This document shows positions 34,901 through 48,900 of a stretch of 64,000 nucleotides of DNA, in pieces. Numbering within the stretch: the stretch's first letter is position 1; each line of letters starts with the position of its first letter. The notes beneath the pieces were generated by a model. It made no database searches and had not been told where the DNA came from. It worked only from the letters and a program-made list of their open reading frames with translations. The stretch comes from Onchidella celtica (lineage: Eukaryota > Mollusca > Gastropoda > Systellommatophora > Onchidiidae): NCBI GenBank assembly GCA_963931925.1, contig OZ007576.1, positions 19,484,203 to 19,548,202 on the forward strand, read 5' to 3'. The translations under genes were made by a program, and so were the position numbers.

Positions 34901-37900
34901 GCTGTTGATAGGAGTATTTCGGGAGGAGTTCTCTAGCTCTGGAGTCACAAAAGGCCTTAAAATACTTACCCCTACAGTAACTTAAGTGCAAAAAAAAAAC
35001 CAACAACAACAACAACACACACACACACACAAAACATGCGGGACGTACCTACTTGTGTCCAGGCATGTGTAACATTTATAAAATTTGCCGCCACCTGTCA
35101 ACCGTTCACACTCTGAGCGGTATTTTGGTAATCACCATTGGTTCTGACACCGTGTTTGGCGCGCACCGTAGTGCCGTTTATGGTGCTGACACCTCGTAAA
35201 GCTTTCAATCAAAATACAAGCCTTGGTAAACGAGAAGGAGACGTTGAGGTCCTTTGGTTTCTCGGGGGCCTCAGCCTAGTGCTATTGGCCCCGAGAAGGA
35301 GACTTTTATATTTATAGTCAGATTTCCCGCAATTTGTGCGGGTGGTTGGTGGGAGCTTGTGGCCCGCTCTACTTCAATCTGTGCCGTCAGTTTGCTGTAT
35401 CTGCCAATGGACTTGCTTCTTCCTAGCACGATAATTATGTCCAGTGTTGTGTCGACGACGTGCCTTCTCTAAGACTCAGACTCATGACTTTCCTGTCTGA
35501 AAACTCCCAATACCGGCCAGTAGTCAAGGGAATGGAACTTTGCTGAAAAAAAAAAAAAGAGGGAGAGAGAGGGAGAAAAACGTAACATTAGAGCCCGCGA
35601 CGGAGGTGTTTGATATTCATGGATTCACTGAAGTAATTCCACTTATCGATGGGCCACTCGTTATCATACCCCTATTCTCTCTCTCCCCCCCCCCCCCAAT
35701 TTTTTATTGGGGGGGGGGGTGTCCTTTCTAGAGCATCACTTACACATTGATATACCGCCGGGAGACAGAGGCACGCCACCCATTGTGTATTACTACGGCT
35801 GTTTTGTTACAAACACCCATAAAACTTACTATACAATCCTTCTGGGATCTGATCGGATATTTGGACGAAAAATACATGAGTTTTTTCCTGCTTTTTTGGC
35901 GGCGTTTTCTGTTCTGTCAGCGATCAGCAGCATTCAAACACACGTGTTGTTGATGAGAAGATAATCTTTTGAGCACACGTGATTCATTCGCTCTGGACGG
36001 GTTGGGTCTGCCTTCCAGCAAGACAGAATTTTTTAACCATTTCTCACTTTCGGAAGCTTCGAACTTTATTTCCTGTGGTGGTTTGCATACGTAGGTGTGT
36101 ACATTAACATTTATGGGTGTATGTGGGTAATTGTGTATGCGGGTGCGTGTGTTATCTTCTGTTTTTCATTTCTTTCTGCAGTCGAGTCAACAGTTTTGCG
36201 ATAAGGCTACGTAGGATGAACTAAGAGCTCCCAGCACAGGCTTGGCGCCCCACCTCGTCTTGTGGCTATTAGTGCAATATGGTGCGCATACCACGGCTGT
36301 AAAAACGTGACTTTGACGCTCAGATATCGAAGGGGATGAGATGGAGGGGAGGCTGTCATCATGTCCAGCTGTCTCTACATGAAACATTAGACTGTACCAC
36401 AAACCTGAGCTACCTACTCGGGGGTCAGAAAGTCACCGCTTAACCCCTTGAATGTCAGTGGCGTGTTGTCGTAAATAGTATTTTGTATGTCCGCTGTGAA
36501 TTTTTGTAATACAATTACAATTTTATTTTAGAGAAATGATAAGTTTTGCTTCCAAAGTTCCCATTTATCTCTAGGAATAACCGAAATAATGAAATTTAAA
36601 AGTAACAAGGGGCTATAAAAATCAAAGCATGACCGCTTCGGCATTGAAGGGGTTAACATCTGATTCATTGGTCACCATTATGATAGAGCTAAAGTGGGTC
36701 ACCCCTCAAGTTTAGCTGATTTCTGGGTTTCGAACCAGATGCATAATTACAGTTTCTCTTTGTGTAATACTGAACCAGAATGCCACTGACACCTCTTCAA
36801 GGTTTCAAGAAGCCATTATTGTGAAGGCGGCATCAAAATTTAAGCAATAAGAAAAAATGTATAAAATTGAACTCTTGACTGACAAAAGGGGGACCACATA
36901 GAGAAAGCCGTTCGCTTACGCCCGCGCAAGCGCACCTCCCGGGGCTGTGAAATTAAAAGAATCCCCTAATGAAAATCTTTGCGTCCCACATAGATAAAGT
37001 TGTCATTGAGCGTGCGTCAGCGCGGAGCGGCACTGACGTTTTTCGCAGAATCGAAACTACATTCTTTCCAAGGCCGTCCAAAGCTGTCTGTGGCTAGTTT
37101 TCACAAGTTTGATGTTGCAAGTGCTTCAAACATGGACACAGATGCGCTCATATCATCAGCGTACGTTAGATCTCCCATTTGGGACAAGGGTAATAAACTC
37201 CACGCCAACAGAAATGTAATAGACAAGTTGTGGAAGGAGATGCCCGCTCTTTGTTGATGTTGTGAACTCCACATCTAGTTTTTGGGCTGATTAATTTAGG
37301 AAACAGACTGTCTATTAGAAAGAACTCTTCGTCAGATGACGAATCCATTTCCATAAACACTAATCTCTAGTAACTTTCAGAGCCAACTGTAATAAACGGC
37401 CTCGTATAACAGCGTTCTCTATGTGGGGTCAAGCAGGCACTTTCCAAAGCTTAAGCGGCTGAAAGCGCGGCTGTTAAAAGTACGGCTTGGAGAGGTTTTC
37501 TCTGTGTGGTCCCCCTAACATATGACCAGGGTATGCCTAGTTTAGTTAGTGCTTAGCATAGCCGGGGTGAAAGAAGCCAATGAGATGAGATAAGATGACT
37601 GGAAAAGATGGTTTGTGGTTAAATGTCATTCTGTTTATTGGCAGTGTTGCCTCCACAGTCATGTCCTGGTCATTGAGTTGCGATTAACCGGCATTTGACA
37701 AGACAAACGTTATGCTGAACAGGCAAGCAGGGGTCACCCATTCGGTCAGCTGTGTGCTACGCATTGTGCGGTCAATAGTGGTGGCTAGTTGACGCACGTG
37801 GCTTGTTACCATAATGATCTAGCTGAACATTGTGCACTCGAAGTCGTTGGCTCTGTGTGTTTGTGTCTGTCTTTCTCTCTTTCTCTCTCTCCTCTGTCCC

Positions 37901-40900
37901 CCCGTGTTTCTGTATGTTTCTTTCTGTTTCATTTCACTCCTTCTCTCCCTGTCTAATGGTCTGTGTCTGATATTATATTCCTTTTCTTCTACTAGAAGAG
38001 GTACCCGGCATTGCCTGGGATATTCCTGTGCTCCTACCTTTTCTGTCTCTCTCCCAGCCTCTCTGTGTTCTAGAAAATGTCCCATAATGATTGACAGTCT
38101 TGCTACAGATGTCATGAGCCCCAAGGCAGTATGCCCTCGTTTTTAGGTAGGGATATTGCGCGCACCAAAACCGAACGCTTGTCAAATTCAGTGAACCATA
38201 CGTTAGGTTTATCATCGGGAGCCAATACAAAGACCATTGTATTTTTACATTTTTACATCTTAAAAAAAAATGCATGAAACTTGAATAAACACAATAGATC
38301 GATGCAGAAGCGACAGGCTTAGATTACTTGAGAAAATTAATTTTATAATTTTTGAAAGTGCTATTGAGGCTGTAGCCTTGAGAAAGAAAAAAAGAAAGGG
38401 TGGGTGGGTGGGGGGGGGGGTGTATTACACCATAATGAAATACTCTCGCCATTTTTTTTTAACCTTCATCAACCATTTTGGTCTTCCTTCAATCTGTCCA
38501 TCACTAAATCTCTTTTGAATTCACCTATGGTCACCTTTGTTGTCTCTTAATCTTAGTCGTTTGTTGTAATGTAATGTTGTGGATGTCGGTCAGGATCGAA
38601 TCTGGGAAGTGACCCTTTAGAAGTAACAAATCGCATCGTCATCAGATCTCCCGAGCAGTAGAGAAGAAAATGGGACTGGAATCCCAATTTATCCGTTTAT
38701 ATCTCCTTCAAGGGAACACACAGGTAAAACTACACGTGACCCTGGGCTATCTGTGGACATGTAACCCGGAGCTCATGACAGAGCACATGACCGTTACGCA
38801 AAGGGTCGCCTTGGACCAGTCGGCCCAGCTGACCAGACCATGTGACTGTCCACGCTAAGTCACTGGCGGGATTGGAAAGAGGAGGGGAGAGAAATGGAGT
38901 GGTAAATTTGTGTACAGTTTGGTTTTGGAAGTTTGTGCGGTGACAGGGGGATTTCAGATTCGGTTAGTGAGGAGTTACAGGTTCACAGCGTGCAGTGGTT
39001 TAGTTTTATTTCGTTTATTTATATTTTAGTCACTGTTATTATGTCGTCAACGCAGTTTGCAAGTGCTTTATATCAGCCTTAAAAATGATTTCATGTCCTC
39101 AGTAGACTTCTGTACTGTTCAGCTGATGTGGTATATCCCCTATTCATTAATGAGGTGCGTAAATGGGTGATGATACAATGTTTTCATCATCTCTTGTTTA
39201 GAGGAGCTTAATCTTTGAAGCTAAATTTCTCAAAAGCGGAGTCAGGGGACACTCGTAAATACGGCCGAAATATTATAAAAACCACAGAAAAACTGTGGGG
39301 TCGCAGCAAGGCTATAAGCAACGTCAAAATTGGGCAAAAAGAAAAAGTTGTTTGTAGCAAAGCCCCGAGTAAGAAATAATACCCAATCGATGCAATGTAA
39401 TTTAAAAGAGAAGACAGAAAATGTTCGATATTTCGGCTATCGCCTTTATCAAGGGGAAAAAAAAAAAGAAAGAAAGAAAAATGGAACAGATAAAAAACAA
39501 TCGAACAATAAAAGATTTCAATTGGGACTCTTTTAAAATCGAAACAGAATATATTGTGTACTTTATGTGCGAGTTCTTTGGTTAGCAGCACGAAAGCACG
39601 TCTCGTACAACCCAAGACCAACTATACGGATATGTATAGTGGGTCTTGGGTACAACTGCGATGTGGCGAGATAATGCGGACTGGAGTATAAAATTTATTT
39701 ATTTGTTTATTGTTGCGAAAGACATGCTCTGCCCGCGCACATTATTTAAATAACATTACAGACAGATTTCAGGCACACCCTTTGATCAATAAAACAAAGC
39801 AAAACAAAAAAAAAAAATTTTCCCCAAAGAGTTTATACTATAAAATACAGTTAAACGACGGTAAAGTATATATTCTTCTTCTTATTGTCAACTAGGTATG
39901 GTGTCTTTTGGCGTTCCTTGCTTTAGTTTTGATTTTCGTTTCAAATTACATTAATATAAAACTGAAGATTACAATAAGAATTGACAGCTTACTTTGTTGA
40001 GCTGTAGAAACAGAATGATAATTCAGTACATCAAGATTACAATCATAATAATCGGGTGCCGAGTGGGAGGGGGTTGTATTCAGCTCATGTCAATCAGACA
40101 AAGGTGGACAGGTAATAGACGTGCTTTGGGGTCTTTATTTTTGGAGGGTCCCTGCCCTAGGCATTTGGACGTAATATTTATAGTCAGTGAGTATTGTAGT
40201 CAGGGATGACGTGATCCTGCTTATAGTCGGCTGTTCCGTGTGACCAGCAACAAAGATTGACATTGTGACAGTTTTCTTTGTGTCAAACCTGGGCGAACTG
40301 GAATGAAGGGCATCATGGAAAGTAAACGACGGTAAAGTATAGGCCCCTATCTAATCTATTATATTCTTTTTGTTAACTAGAATGATATGGACTGGTGTCT
40401 TTTGGCGTACCTTGCTGTAGTTTGATTTTCGTTTCAAATTACATAAATGTAAACCTGAAGACTACATAAGAATTGACAGCTTACTTTGTTGAGCTGTAGA
40501 AACAGAATGATAATTCAGTACATCAAGATTACATAATAATCAGGTGCCGAGTGCGGGGGGGGGGGGTGTATTCAGCTCATGTCAGACAAAGGTGGACAGG
40601 TAATAGTCAAGTGTTTCTGGGTCTTTATTTTTGGGGGATCTCTGCCCTAGGCATTTGGACATATTTTAAAGTCAGTGAGTATTGTCGTCAGGGATGACGC
40701 GCTCCTGCTTATAGTCGGCTATTCCGTGTGACCAGCAACAAAGATTGACATTGTGACAGTTTCATTTGTGTCAAACTGGAATGAACGGCGCCATGGAAAG
40801 TAAACGGCAGTAAGGTATATAATATCTGTATAATATTCTTATTGTAAACGTCTTTTTGGCGTACCTTACTGTAGTTTGATTTTCGTTACAAACCGGAATA

Positions 40901-43900
40901 AACCCTTTTTGTCTCCGTTAATGTGTATTTACAATTATGTGGAAGGTGTGCCATGCAGTTGAGTTAGGAAAGAATAAGCAGTTAAGGAATGGAATGATAG
41001 AGAAGCGGAGATGAGGACAAAGTGTCTCACTGCTGAGTGTAAGAAGAAAGTAGTAGATGGTTACGATGGGAGAGGAGGGGGGGGGGGAGAGAGGGAGGGA
41101 AGAGAGAACGAGGGGGAGGAAAGAGAGAGAGGAAAGCAAGGAGGATTGCGTCATCAGCTTCATGTAAACTCACTGGAACCCCATGCCAGGAAACGCGTCC
41201 CGCCATATCACGCGGTAAATCTCACTGGTCCAACAGTTGCGAGTCTGGGCTGTAGTGTGCTGTATCGTCAGCCTTGTCTAAACTTTGGCAGAGACGATTT
41301 TTGGTTGCGCACGTACGCAGGAATCTGCTTAACAGTAAAATGTTTCACAGGGTCAACGTAGCCATGGGAGCTTGTTTCTGTGGGCATAGTGACGCAACAA
41401 ATTTTTACAGTGGGGTTGGGGTGGGGAGGAGTAGGAGAGAGATATCATGTTTTTGCTTTGTAGACTTTACCACAGTGGCACTGAAAAGCCTTTCAGCGGA
41501 AAGTAGCCAGTAGCCACATTAAAGCTGACCAAATTATTAACATTTTATGTCGTGGAAATGTGTCACTTCTTTTTGTAACTCAGTCCCCCCTCTACCCGGT
41601 GGTTGGTGGACCCTTTGTGGTAGGATCTCCGTCAGTCCTACTATTCTGCTATATTATTCTGTCTATCGTCTTTTTTTTCTGGCGCAGTGTGGCCGTTACC
41701 ATGTGGACGTGTATTTTCGAAACTCACTCACCCCTACCCCCTTTCTACCCCCGCACTATGCCGTTGGCACTGTCATAAAGCCCCACAACTGGAGTTAACT
41801 CTTTTTGCCAAATGTGCATGCTATGATCTCCGTCACATAATTTTGCTGTTCTGTGCCTAAATGTACAATTTCAAGTGTTTACAATAACTTTAAAATGTAT
41901 AGTATTTAGTATTTAAAATAAGAAATGCATTCCAAATATTGTTTTTTTCCGAAGCTTGTAAAATTAGGTTCATAGCCCTCGCGGTTTTGTGATAGGGTCA
42001 GCGATAATATACTTTTTTGTTTATTTTGTGTAAAAATGCCATGTGCTGTCTTTAGATAGTACGGATATGAATGTTGCTATTGCACAAAATGTAATCTGGT
42101 GTCAGGCTCCTGGTGCGGGGAAAGTATGAGACGCTCACGTTTGCGGTGTTCTCTCTTGACCCCAGGGTACAGAACTGTGCCACAGGAAGTGTAAGCAGGT
42201 CAGGTAGCGGGTGTGGCGCGAGGGGCCCAGACACGACCCTGGAACTGCAGAGATTAAAACTGTTAGAAGTTTGTTTGTTCACACGATCACGTGGTGTGCC
42301 TGGCACCGGCAAGACGTCTAGTTGCGTTTGTAATCAACATTTTAGAGCAAGGGAACTGTTGATTCTTTTTTTTTTTCAACAATCTTGCGATTTCGCGGGC
42401 CGTGGTGACTTAACAGTAACACATTCAAGAATGTTCTGCAGCAGCAACAGAAATGTGACCAGCAAAGTATGAATGAATTTACAGTGAATACAAAATGATA
42501 AACAGACTTGGTAACTGTTGTCCTTTAGTTTTGCACGGTTGGGAGGGGGGGGGGGGAGTGAAATGAGAAATTTTAATACTTCTCCCCATAGAAAGTCTTC
42601 TTCCTCTCCTGTAACTATAACGGTGTCTTAATAGGCTGTTTGGATTTGTGCATTTTGAAATTGATAGGGCTCCGAATAGCAAACATAATTAAAGTACCCA
42701 AAAAAAGACGGCAAACGCCCAAAGCGGCTGTTGTCGTGCCGGAACGTCGTAAAACCCAAACTCGAACTCAAAGTCTCTTTGGGCGCCCGACCAAACAGCT
42801 TTTTTGAGGGTTAGGAAACAGAAGAAGAAGAAACAAAAGAAGGAAAAGACCTCGCAGAAGAAACAAAAGAAGGAAAAGACCTCGCAGAAGAAACAAAAGG
42901 AGGAAAAGACCTCGCAGAAGAAACAAAAGAAGGAAAAGACCTCGCAGAAGAAACAAAAGAAAAAAGACGGACACCAACAAGAAAAGCCTGGTGCGAAAGC
43001 CCACGACTCTGATCCTCGTAAAACAAAGACCTCAAACCTGGGACTTGAGATTTTTTTATTTTTTTTTTAAATTCCTGCGAAGTTTGAATATGAAGGCCAG
43101 TCCAGTTCAGTGGAAAGACAGTGATGACAGTATGCACATTAATTATACACTCCCTCTTCCTCTCTCTCTCTTCCTCTTCTCTCTCTCCCTCCCTCTCTCT
43201 CCCCCTCCCTCTTTCACCCGCCTCTCTCTCTCTCTCTTCCCCTTCTCTCTCTCCCTCCCTCTCTCTCTCTCTCTCCCTCCCTCTTTCACTCTCCCCCCTC
43301 CTCTCTCTCTCTCTCTCTGCCCCCACTCCATCTATCCCCATCTGTGTTGTTCCACATTTATAATTATACTGTGCTTGTCAAATCGAATTTGCCTGTGTTT
43401 TTCAGTGTCCTATCCTAGCACAAGACATTGATCTGGGCTTTTTTTTTGGTCTGAAATGCGCGACATTGATCTAGCCTTTTTTTTTTTTTGGTCTGAAATG
43501 CGCGACATTGGTCTAGCCTTTTTTTTTTGTCTGAAATGCGCAACATTGATCTAGCCTTGTTTTTTTTGTTTGAAATGCGCGACATTGATCTAGCCTTTTT
43601 TTTTTTTGTCTGAAATGCGCGACATTGATCTAGCCTTTTTTTTTTTGTCTGAAATGCGCGACATTGATCTAGCCTTTTTTTTTTGTCTGAAATGCGCGAC
43701 ATTGATCTAGCCTTTTTTTTTTTGTCTGAAATGCGCGACATTGATCTAGCCTTTTGGGGGGGGGGGGGGGTCAATCTTCGCGGAACCCGTGGAACAAGAC
43801 TCAGGGACTCTGAGGAACACACTTTGGGTACCGCTGGTCTTTCACGATAGTTATAAATGTTGGACATGGACTCTAGCAGGAAAGTATGAGTGAGAAAATA

Positions 43901-45828
43901 TCTACTGCACACTCCTCCTATGTCGGGTTTAGTGTCCGTCGACCACCAAATGAACATCTTACCTCCTCACCTAGTCCGCGCTCCCGTACTATATTCAGCC
44001 AAACAATTAGCTTATCGAAGATTCAACAACACTAATATTATACTTCACGGAACGTTTACAAGATCGATTGGCGCATATACAGTATATGATGAATATATTG
44101 ATTGTACAAGCCAAGCTGCTGTCGTCTTTCTATTGCTTATTATGATGGTCTTGTTATGTGTATTTTTGCGTTGCTTGGAAAAGTAATAAAGACATTGTAT
44201 TTAATCTGTTAGACATATAAATAATTTATTGAAGATATTTGCTTCTCAAGGGTCTCAGTCTAAGGTTGTTGGCCCTCCAATATTGATTTCTCTCTTCTTG
44301 TTCTCTGCGTTCTCGTCTGTCTTGTCCTGCTGTGGAAGGAGAAACGAAGAGGGAGAGTGAAGGAGAGACGGGTAGTCTGTTAAGGGGAGCTGAGTGTATG
44401 TCTTGCATGACAGTGTCCTCTTCGGGAGTTTGTCCTCTTCGGGAGTTCCTTCAGGTATGTTTTTGCAGGTGAACGAATATATAATTACCCAGGTGTCCGA
44501 CATGTCCAGCGTTGACGTCAGAAGTTCATGAACTTAGAAAACCCTTTACCCTGGGTTGGTTTAGGAATGGTTATGATGTAGACTAAACAGTTTACATGAA
44601 AGGGCCAGGGATTGGTTCTTTACCATGCCAGAGTCCACCTGGACTCCTAGACAAACTATGTACGTGTAGCTGTGCATGAAAACCACCAAGCGAGTATGCT
44701 GTCTTCTGTGCAGAGGACATTAACCCAGCACTGGTAATAGTTAGAGTGAGGCATTTTGAAAACTTGAAGTTTTCAGAGCCACAAAGTGCACGCAGAACTT
44801 TTTTGTTTTTAATTTTAACTCAGTATCTCAATTTTGGCTGGTATGACCTGGATAAACCCTTTGGCTTTAAAGGCAAACAGACAAGGAGTGTGGCCATGTG
44901 TAGCTTATGTTTCATGTATATCCGAAGAAAGCACTGTGCCTGCGGATCCATGAAAGAAGTGTACGTATTTTCTGACGTGGATCCACAGCATGTCTTGTCC
45001 TCTCCGAAAGAGGGTAACCGGTAAGGGTCTTCATATTTACAAGATTCTTTGCAGATCTATTCAAAAACAATTGATTGAGAATTTTACCAATGTAATAAAA
45101 GTTTGTACGGCACTGCTTAAATTCTAGTTCTGAAGTTTTTATTGATGGAGCTTTGAATACCAAACGTAATTAGTGTATCCAAAAAGGACCATCAAAGGTG
45201 CAAAGGGGCCATTATCGCGCAGACGCGCCGCGAAACTCAAACTCGAACTCAATGACCATGTCATTCGTCACCAACATAAGGGTGGAAGGTGTTGATCAGT
45301 TCTGTACTGTTGATGTAGCAGCCTAGCACTAGTAGCAGGACAACGGACCTGAGTCTGTGTTAGCTCTGTGTTTCCCTATCCACTTTTCCACCCGGCCGGT
45401 TATAATCTTGGCGTTGATGTTAAATTGTTCAAATGCATGTATAGATTGCCCGATTGATATGTATATAATGTACGAATTATGTCTATTGTGGGCGGGTCGT
45501 TGGCGGGCGCTCCTGGTAGGGTCTTCTTCTGGTCTATCATTCTGTTATTATATTCTGTCTGTCGTGTTGCGTCGTCCTGGCAGAATATGGCCGTGGTCGT
45601 GTCCACGTGTTCTCTCCCCCCCCCCCCCAACATGTGTTTTGGGGGAATAATAGTCCCATCCGTCTCTCTCTCTCTCTCTCTCTCGCTGTGTGTGTGTCTG
45701 TCTGTCTCCTCCCCCCCCAAAAAAATCGTACTAATTTACGCGAATTTTTTTTTGGATTTCTTTTCTTTTATCTTCAAACGTCAGACCTTGTGTTCATTCT
45801 TCCCCCCCCCCCCTCTCTATCTCTCTCT

Positions 45829-45905
<77 letters not shown>

Positions 45906-48900
45906 TTCTTTTTCTCCCTCCGTCCTTCTCTCTCTCTTTCTGGCTCTTTGTCTCTCTCTCTCTCTCTTTCCTTCACAGTGTTAAATTTTCTTTTCTTCCT
46001 TTCTTTCTTTACCCGTGTACTCATTGCTTTCTGTGTTTGGTATTGACAGAGGGATCAGCAGTACAGTGAGGAGAGTCGCAGAGAAAACGACAGGAGTCGA
46101 ATATGCGGTCAAGATTATCGATATCAGCGGAGAGAAAGGTGAAAGTTCACAGGTGGAACAAACCAAGAAAGATACAATCAGGGAGATCAGGATACTCCGT
46201 ATGTGTGCCGGGCACCCCAATATTAGTAAGTCTGCCTGTTTGTCTGCTTGTCTGCGTGATTTGTCGGTTTGTTTGTTTGCTTTAGTTGTTTGAGGAGGGC
46301 AGCAGCAATGGATGGTTGGACGTGCGGACCGGGATGGACGGACGAATTGAAGTGAGGGAGAGAGAATGGGTGGATGGATGGATGGCTGGACGGACGAACT
46401 ATGGATGGATGGATGGACGATCGGACGGAGTTAGATAGGGAGGGGGAATGGACGGACAGAGGGATGCATGGATGGATTGATGGACGGACAGAGGGATGCA
46501 TGGATGGATTGATGGACGGACAGAGGGATGCATGGATGGATTGATGGACGGACAGAGGGATGCATGGATGGATTGATGGACGGACAGAGGGATGCATGGA
46601 TGGATTGATGGACGGACAGAGGGATGCATGGATGGATTGATGGACGGACGGAGGGATGCATGGATGGATTGATGGACGGACAGAGGGATGCATGGATGGA
46701 TTGATGGACGGACAGAGGGATGCATGGATGGATTGATGGACGGACAGAGGGATGCATGGATGGATTGATGGACGGACAGAGGGATGCATGGATGGATTGA
46801 TGGACGGACAGAGGGATGCATGGATGGATTGATGGTCGGACGGAGGGATGCATGGATGGATTGATGGACGGACAGAGGGATGCATGGATGGATTGATGGA
46901 CGGACGGAGGGATGCATGGATGGATTGATGGACGGACGGAGGGATGCATGGATGGATTGATGGACGGACAGAGGGATGCATGGATGGATTGATGGACGGA
47001 CGGAGGGATGCATGGATGGATTGATGGACGGACGGAGGGATGCATGGATGGATTGATGGACGGACAGAGGGATGCATGGATGGATTGATGGACGGACGGA
47101 GGGATGCATGGATGGATTGATGGACGGACGGAGGGATGCATGGATGGATTGATGGACGGACAGAGGGATGCATGGATGGATTGATGGACGGACAGAGGGA
47201 TGCATGGATGGATTGATGGACGGACAGAGGGATGCATGGATGGATTGATGGACGGACAGAGGGATGCATGGATGGATTGATGGACGGACGGAGGGATGCA
47301 TGGATGGATTGATGGACGGACAGAGGGATGCATGGATGGATTGATGGACGGACAGAGGGATGCATGGATGGATTGATGGACGGACGGAGGGATGCATGGA
47401 TGGATTGATGGACGGACGGAGGGATGCATGGATGGATTGATGGACGGACGGAGGGATGCATGGATGGATTGATGGACGGACGGAGGGATGCATGGATGGA
47501 TTGATGGACGGACGGAGGGATGCATGGATGGATTGATGGACGGACAGAGGGATGCATGGATGGATTGATGGACGGACAGAGGGATGCATGGATGGATTGA
47601 TGGACGGACGGAGTTAGATAGGGAGGGGGGACAGACGGAGGGATGCATGGATGGATTGATGGACGGACGGAGGGATGCATGGATGGATTGATGGACGGAC
47701 GGAGGGATGCATGGATGGATTGATGGACGGACGGAGTGAGGGAGGGAAGAAGTGATGGATGGATGGATGGTAATCTTCCATATTCAGTTACTGAAATGCA
47801 GGAATAGCTATGGACCAGGTGAATGATGTGATGAACGAATAAAGATTGTGTATTTTTTTTTCTACCGGACAGTTGAACTCCATGACGTGTTTGAGACGCC
47901 AACTTTCATTTTCCTAGTCTTCGAAATGTAAGTAACTCACACTTTTGTTGTACCTGTAATCTTGCCCTTCTGTCTGTCTGTCTGTCCGGCTTTCTGTGTC
48001 TCTTTCTCTCTTTTTCTGTCTTTCTCTCTCTCTTCTTTTGTCTTTCTGTCTGTCTGTCTTTCTCTCTCTCTTCCTCTGTCTCTTTCTCTCTCTCTCTCTC
48101 TCACCCCCTCTCTCTCCCTCTTCCTCTCTCCCTTCCCCTTCTCTCTCTCCCTTCCTCTCTCTCCCTCCCTCTTTCACCCGCCTCTCTCTCTCTCTCTCTG
48201 CCCCCACTCCATCTATCCCCATCTGTGTTGTTCCACATGTATAATTATCCTGTGCTTGTCAAATCGATGTTACCTGTGTTGTTCAGTGTCCTATCCTAGC
48301 ACAAGACATAATACCGGTATTAAACAAACAACGCATTGGCCGTTCATCTTTTTTTAATGTTCTGGCCTTTCCCATTGGCCATTTCAGCCCCCCCCCCCCC
48401 CGTCCTCCCGTCACCCTTCACGGCATGTGTGTTTGTGTTCCATACTACGTAATAGTGTGGTGTGTTTGTCTAATGGATTCAAAGCACAGCGGGTTTTTGT
48501 CTGTGTTGTTTTTTTTGTATTGCCAACACGCAGGTGATTGGTGTGTGCTTCTCGTGGGGTCTCCTTCTGTCCTATCATTCTGTTATGTTCTGTCAATCGT
48601 TTTGCATTTACCTAGCACAGTAAAGCCCTTATCGGCTTTGTTTAAACTCAGACTGAAACCTAGCACAATATAGCCGTTATCATGTCGACCTGCTCTCTCT
48701 AAACTCAAACTCTAACTCAAATCTAGCACAATATAGCCGTTATCATGTCGACCTGCTCTCTCTAAACTCTAACTCAAACCTAGCACAATATAGCCGTTAT
48801 CGTGTCGACCTGCTCTCTCTAAACTCTAACTCAAACCTAGCACAATATAGCCGTTCTCCACACTCAAATCGTCAGTTGCGTTATTTGCTGGTCTAGTTCT

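Larger units (their letters stand above)
31601..46049 (+). other. PHKG: PHKG intron 1 (14.4 kb)
   Basis: Starts GTAAGT and ends TATTGACAG. It holds a CT tract just after the donor, a Harbinger-like element, a tandem triplication, several short repeats and another CT tract before the acceptor. A conventional short first exon (about 20 codons ending in EILGR) was not found by eye but could be missed. Confidence 0.85.

Noticed and set aside
42804..43070. Lys-rich protein with KQKKEKTSQ repeats
   Set aside because: 30-bp tandem repeat in an intron, no splice signals or homology.
45607..46069. Ser/Leu-rich open frames upstream of exon 2
   Set aside because: CT-tract translation (SLSLSL), no homology.
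46223..47902. 559-codon minus-strand frame ([10 protein letters not shown] repeats)
   Set aside because: Produced by the 32-bp minisatellite inside PHKG intron 2; all three minus frames are open in the same way.
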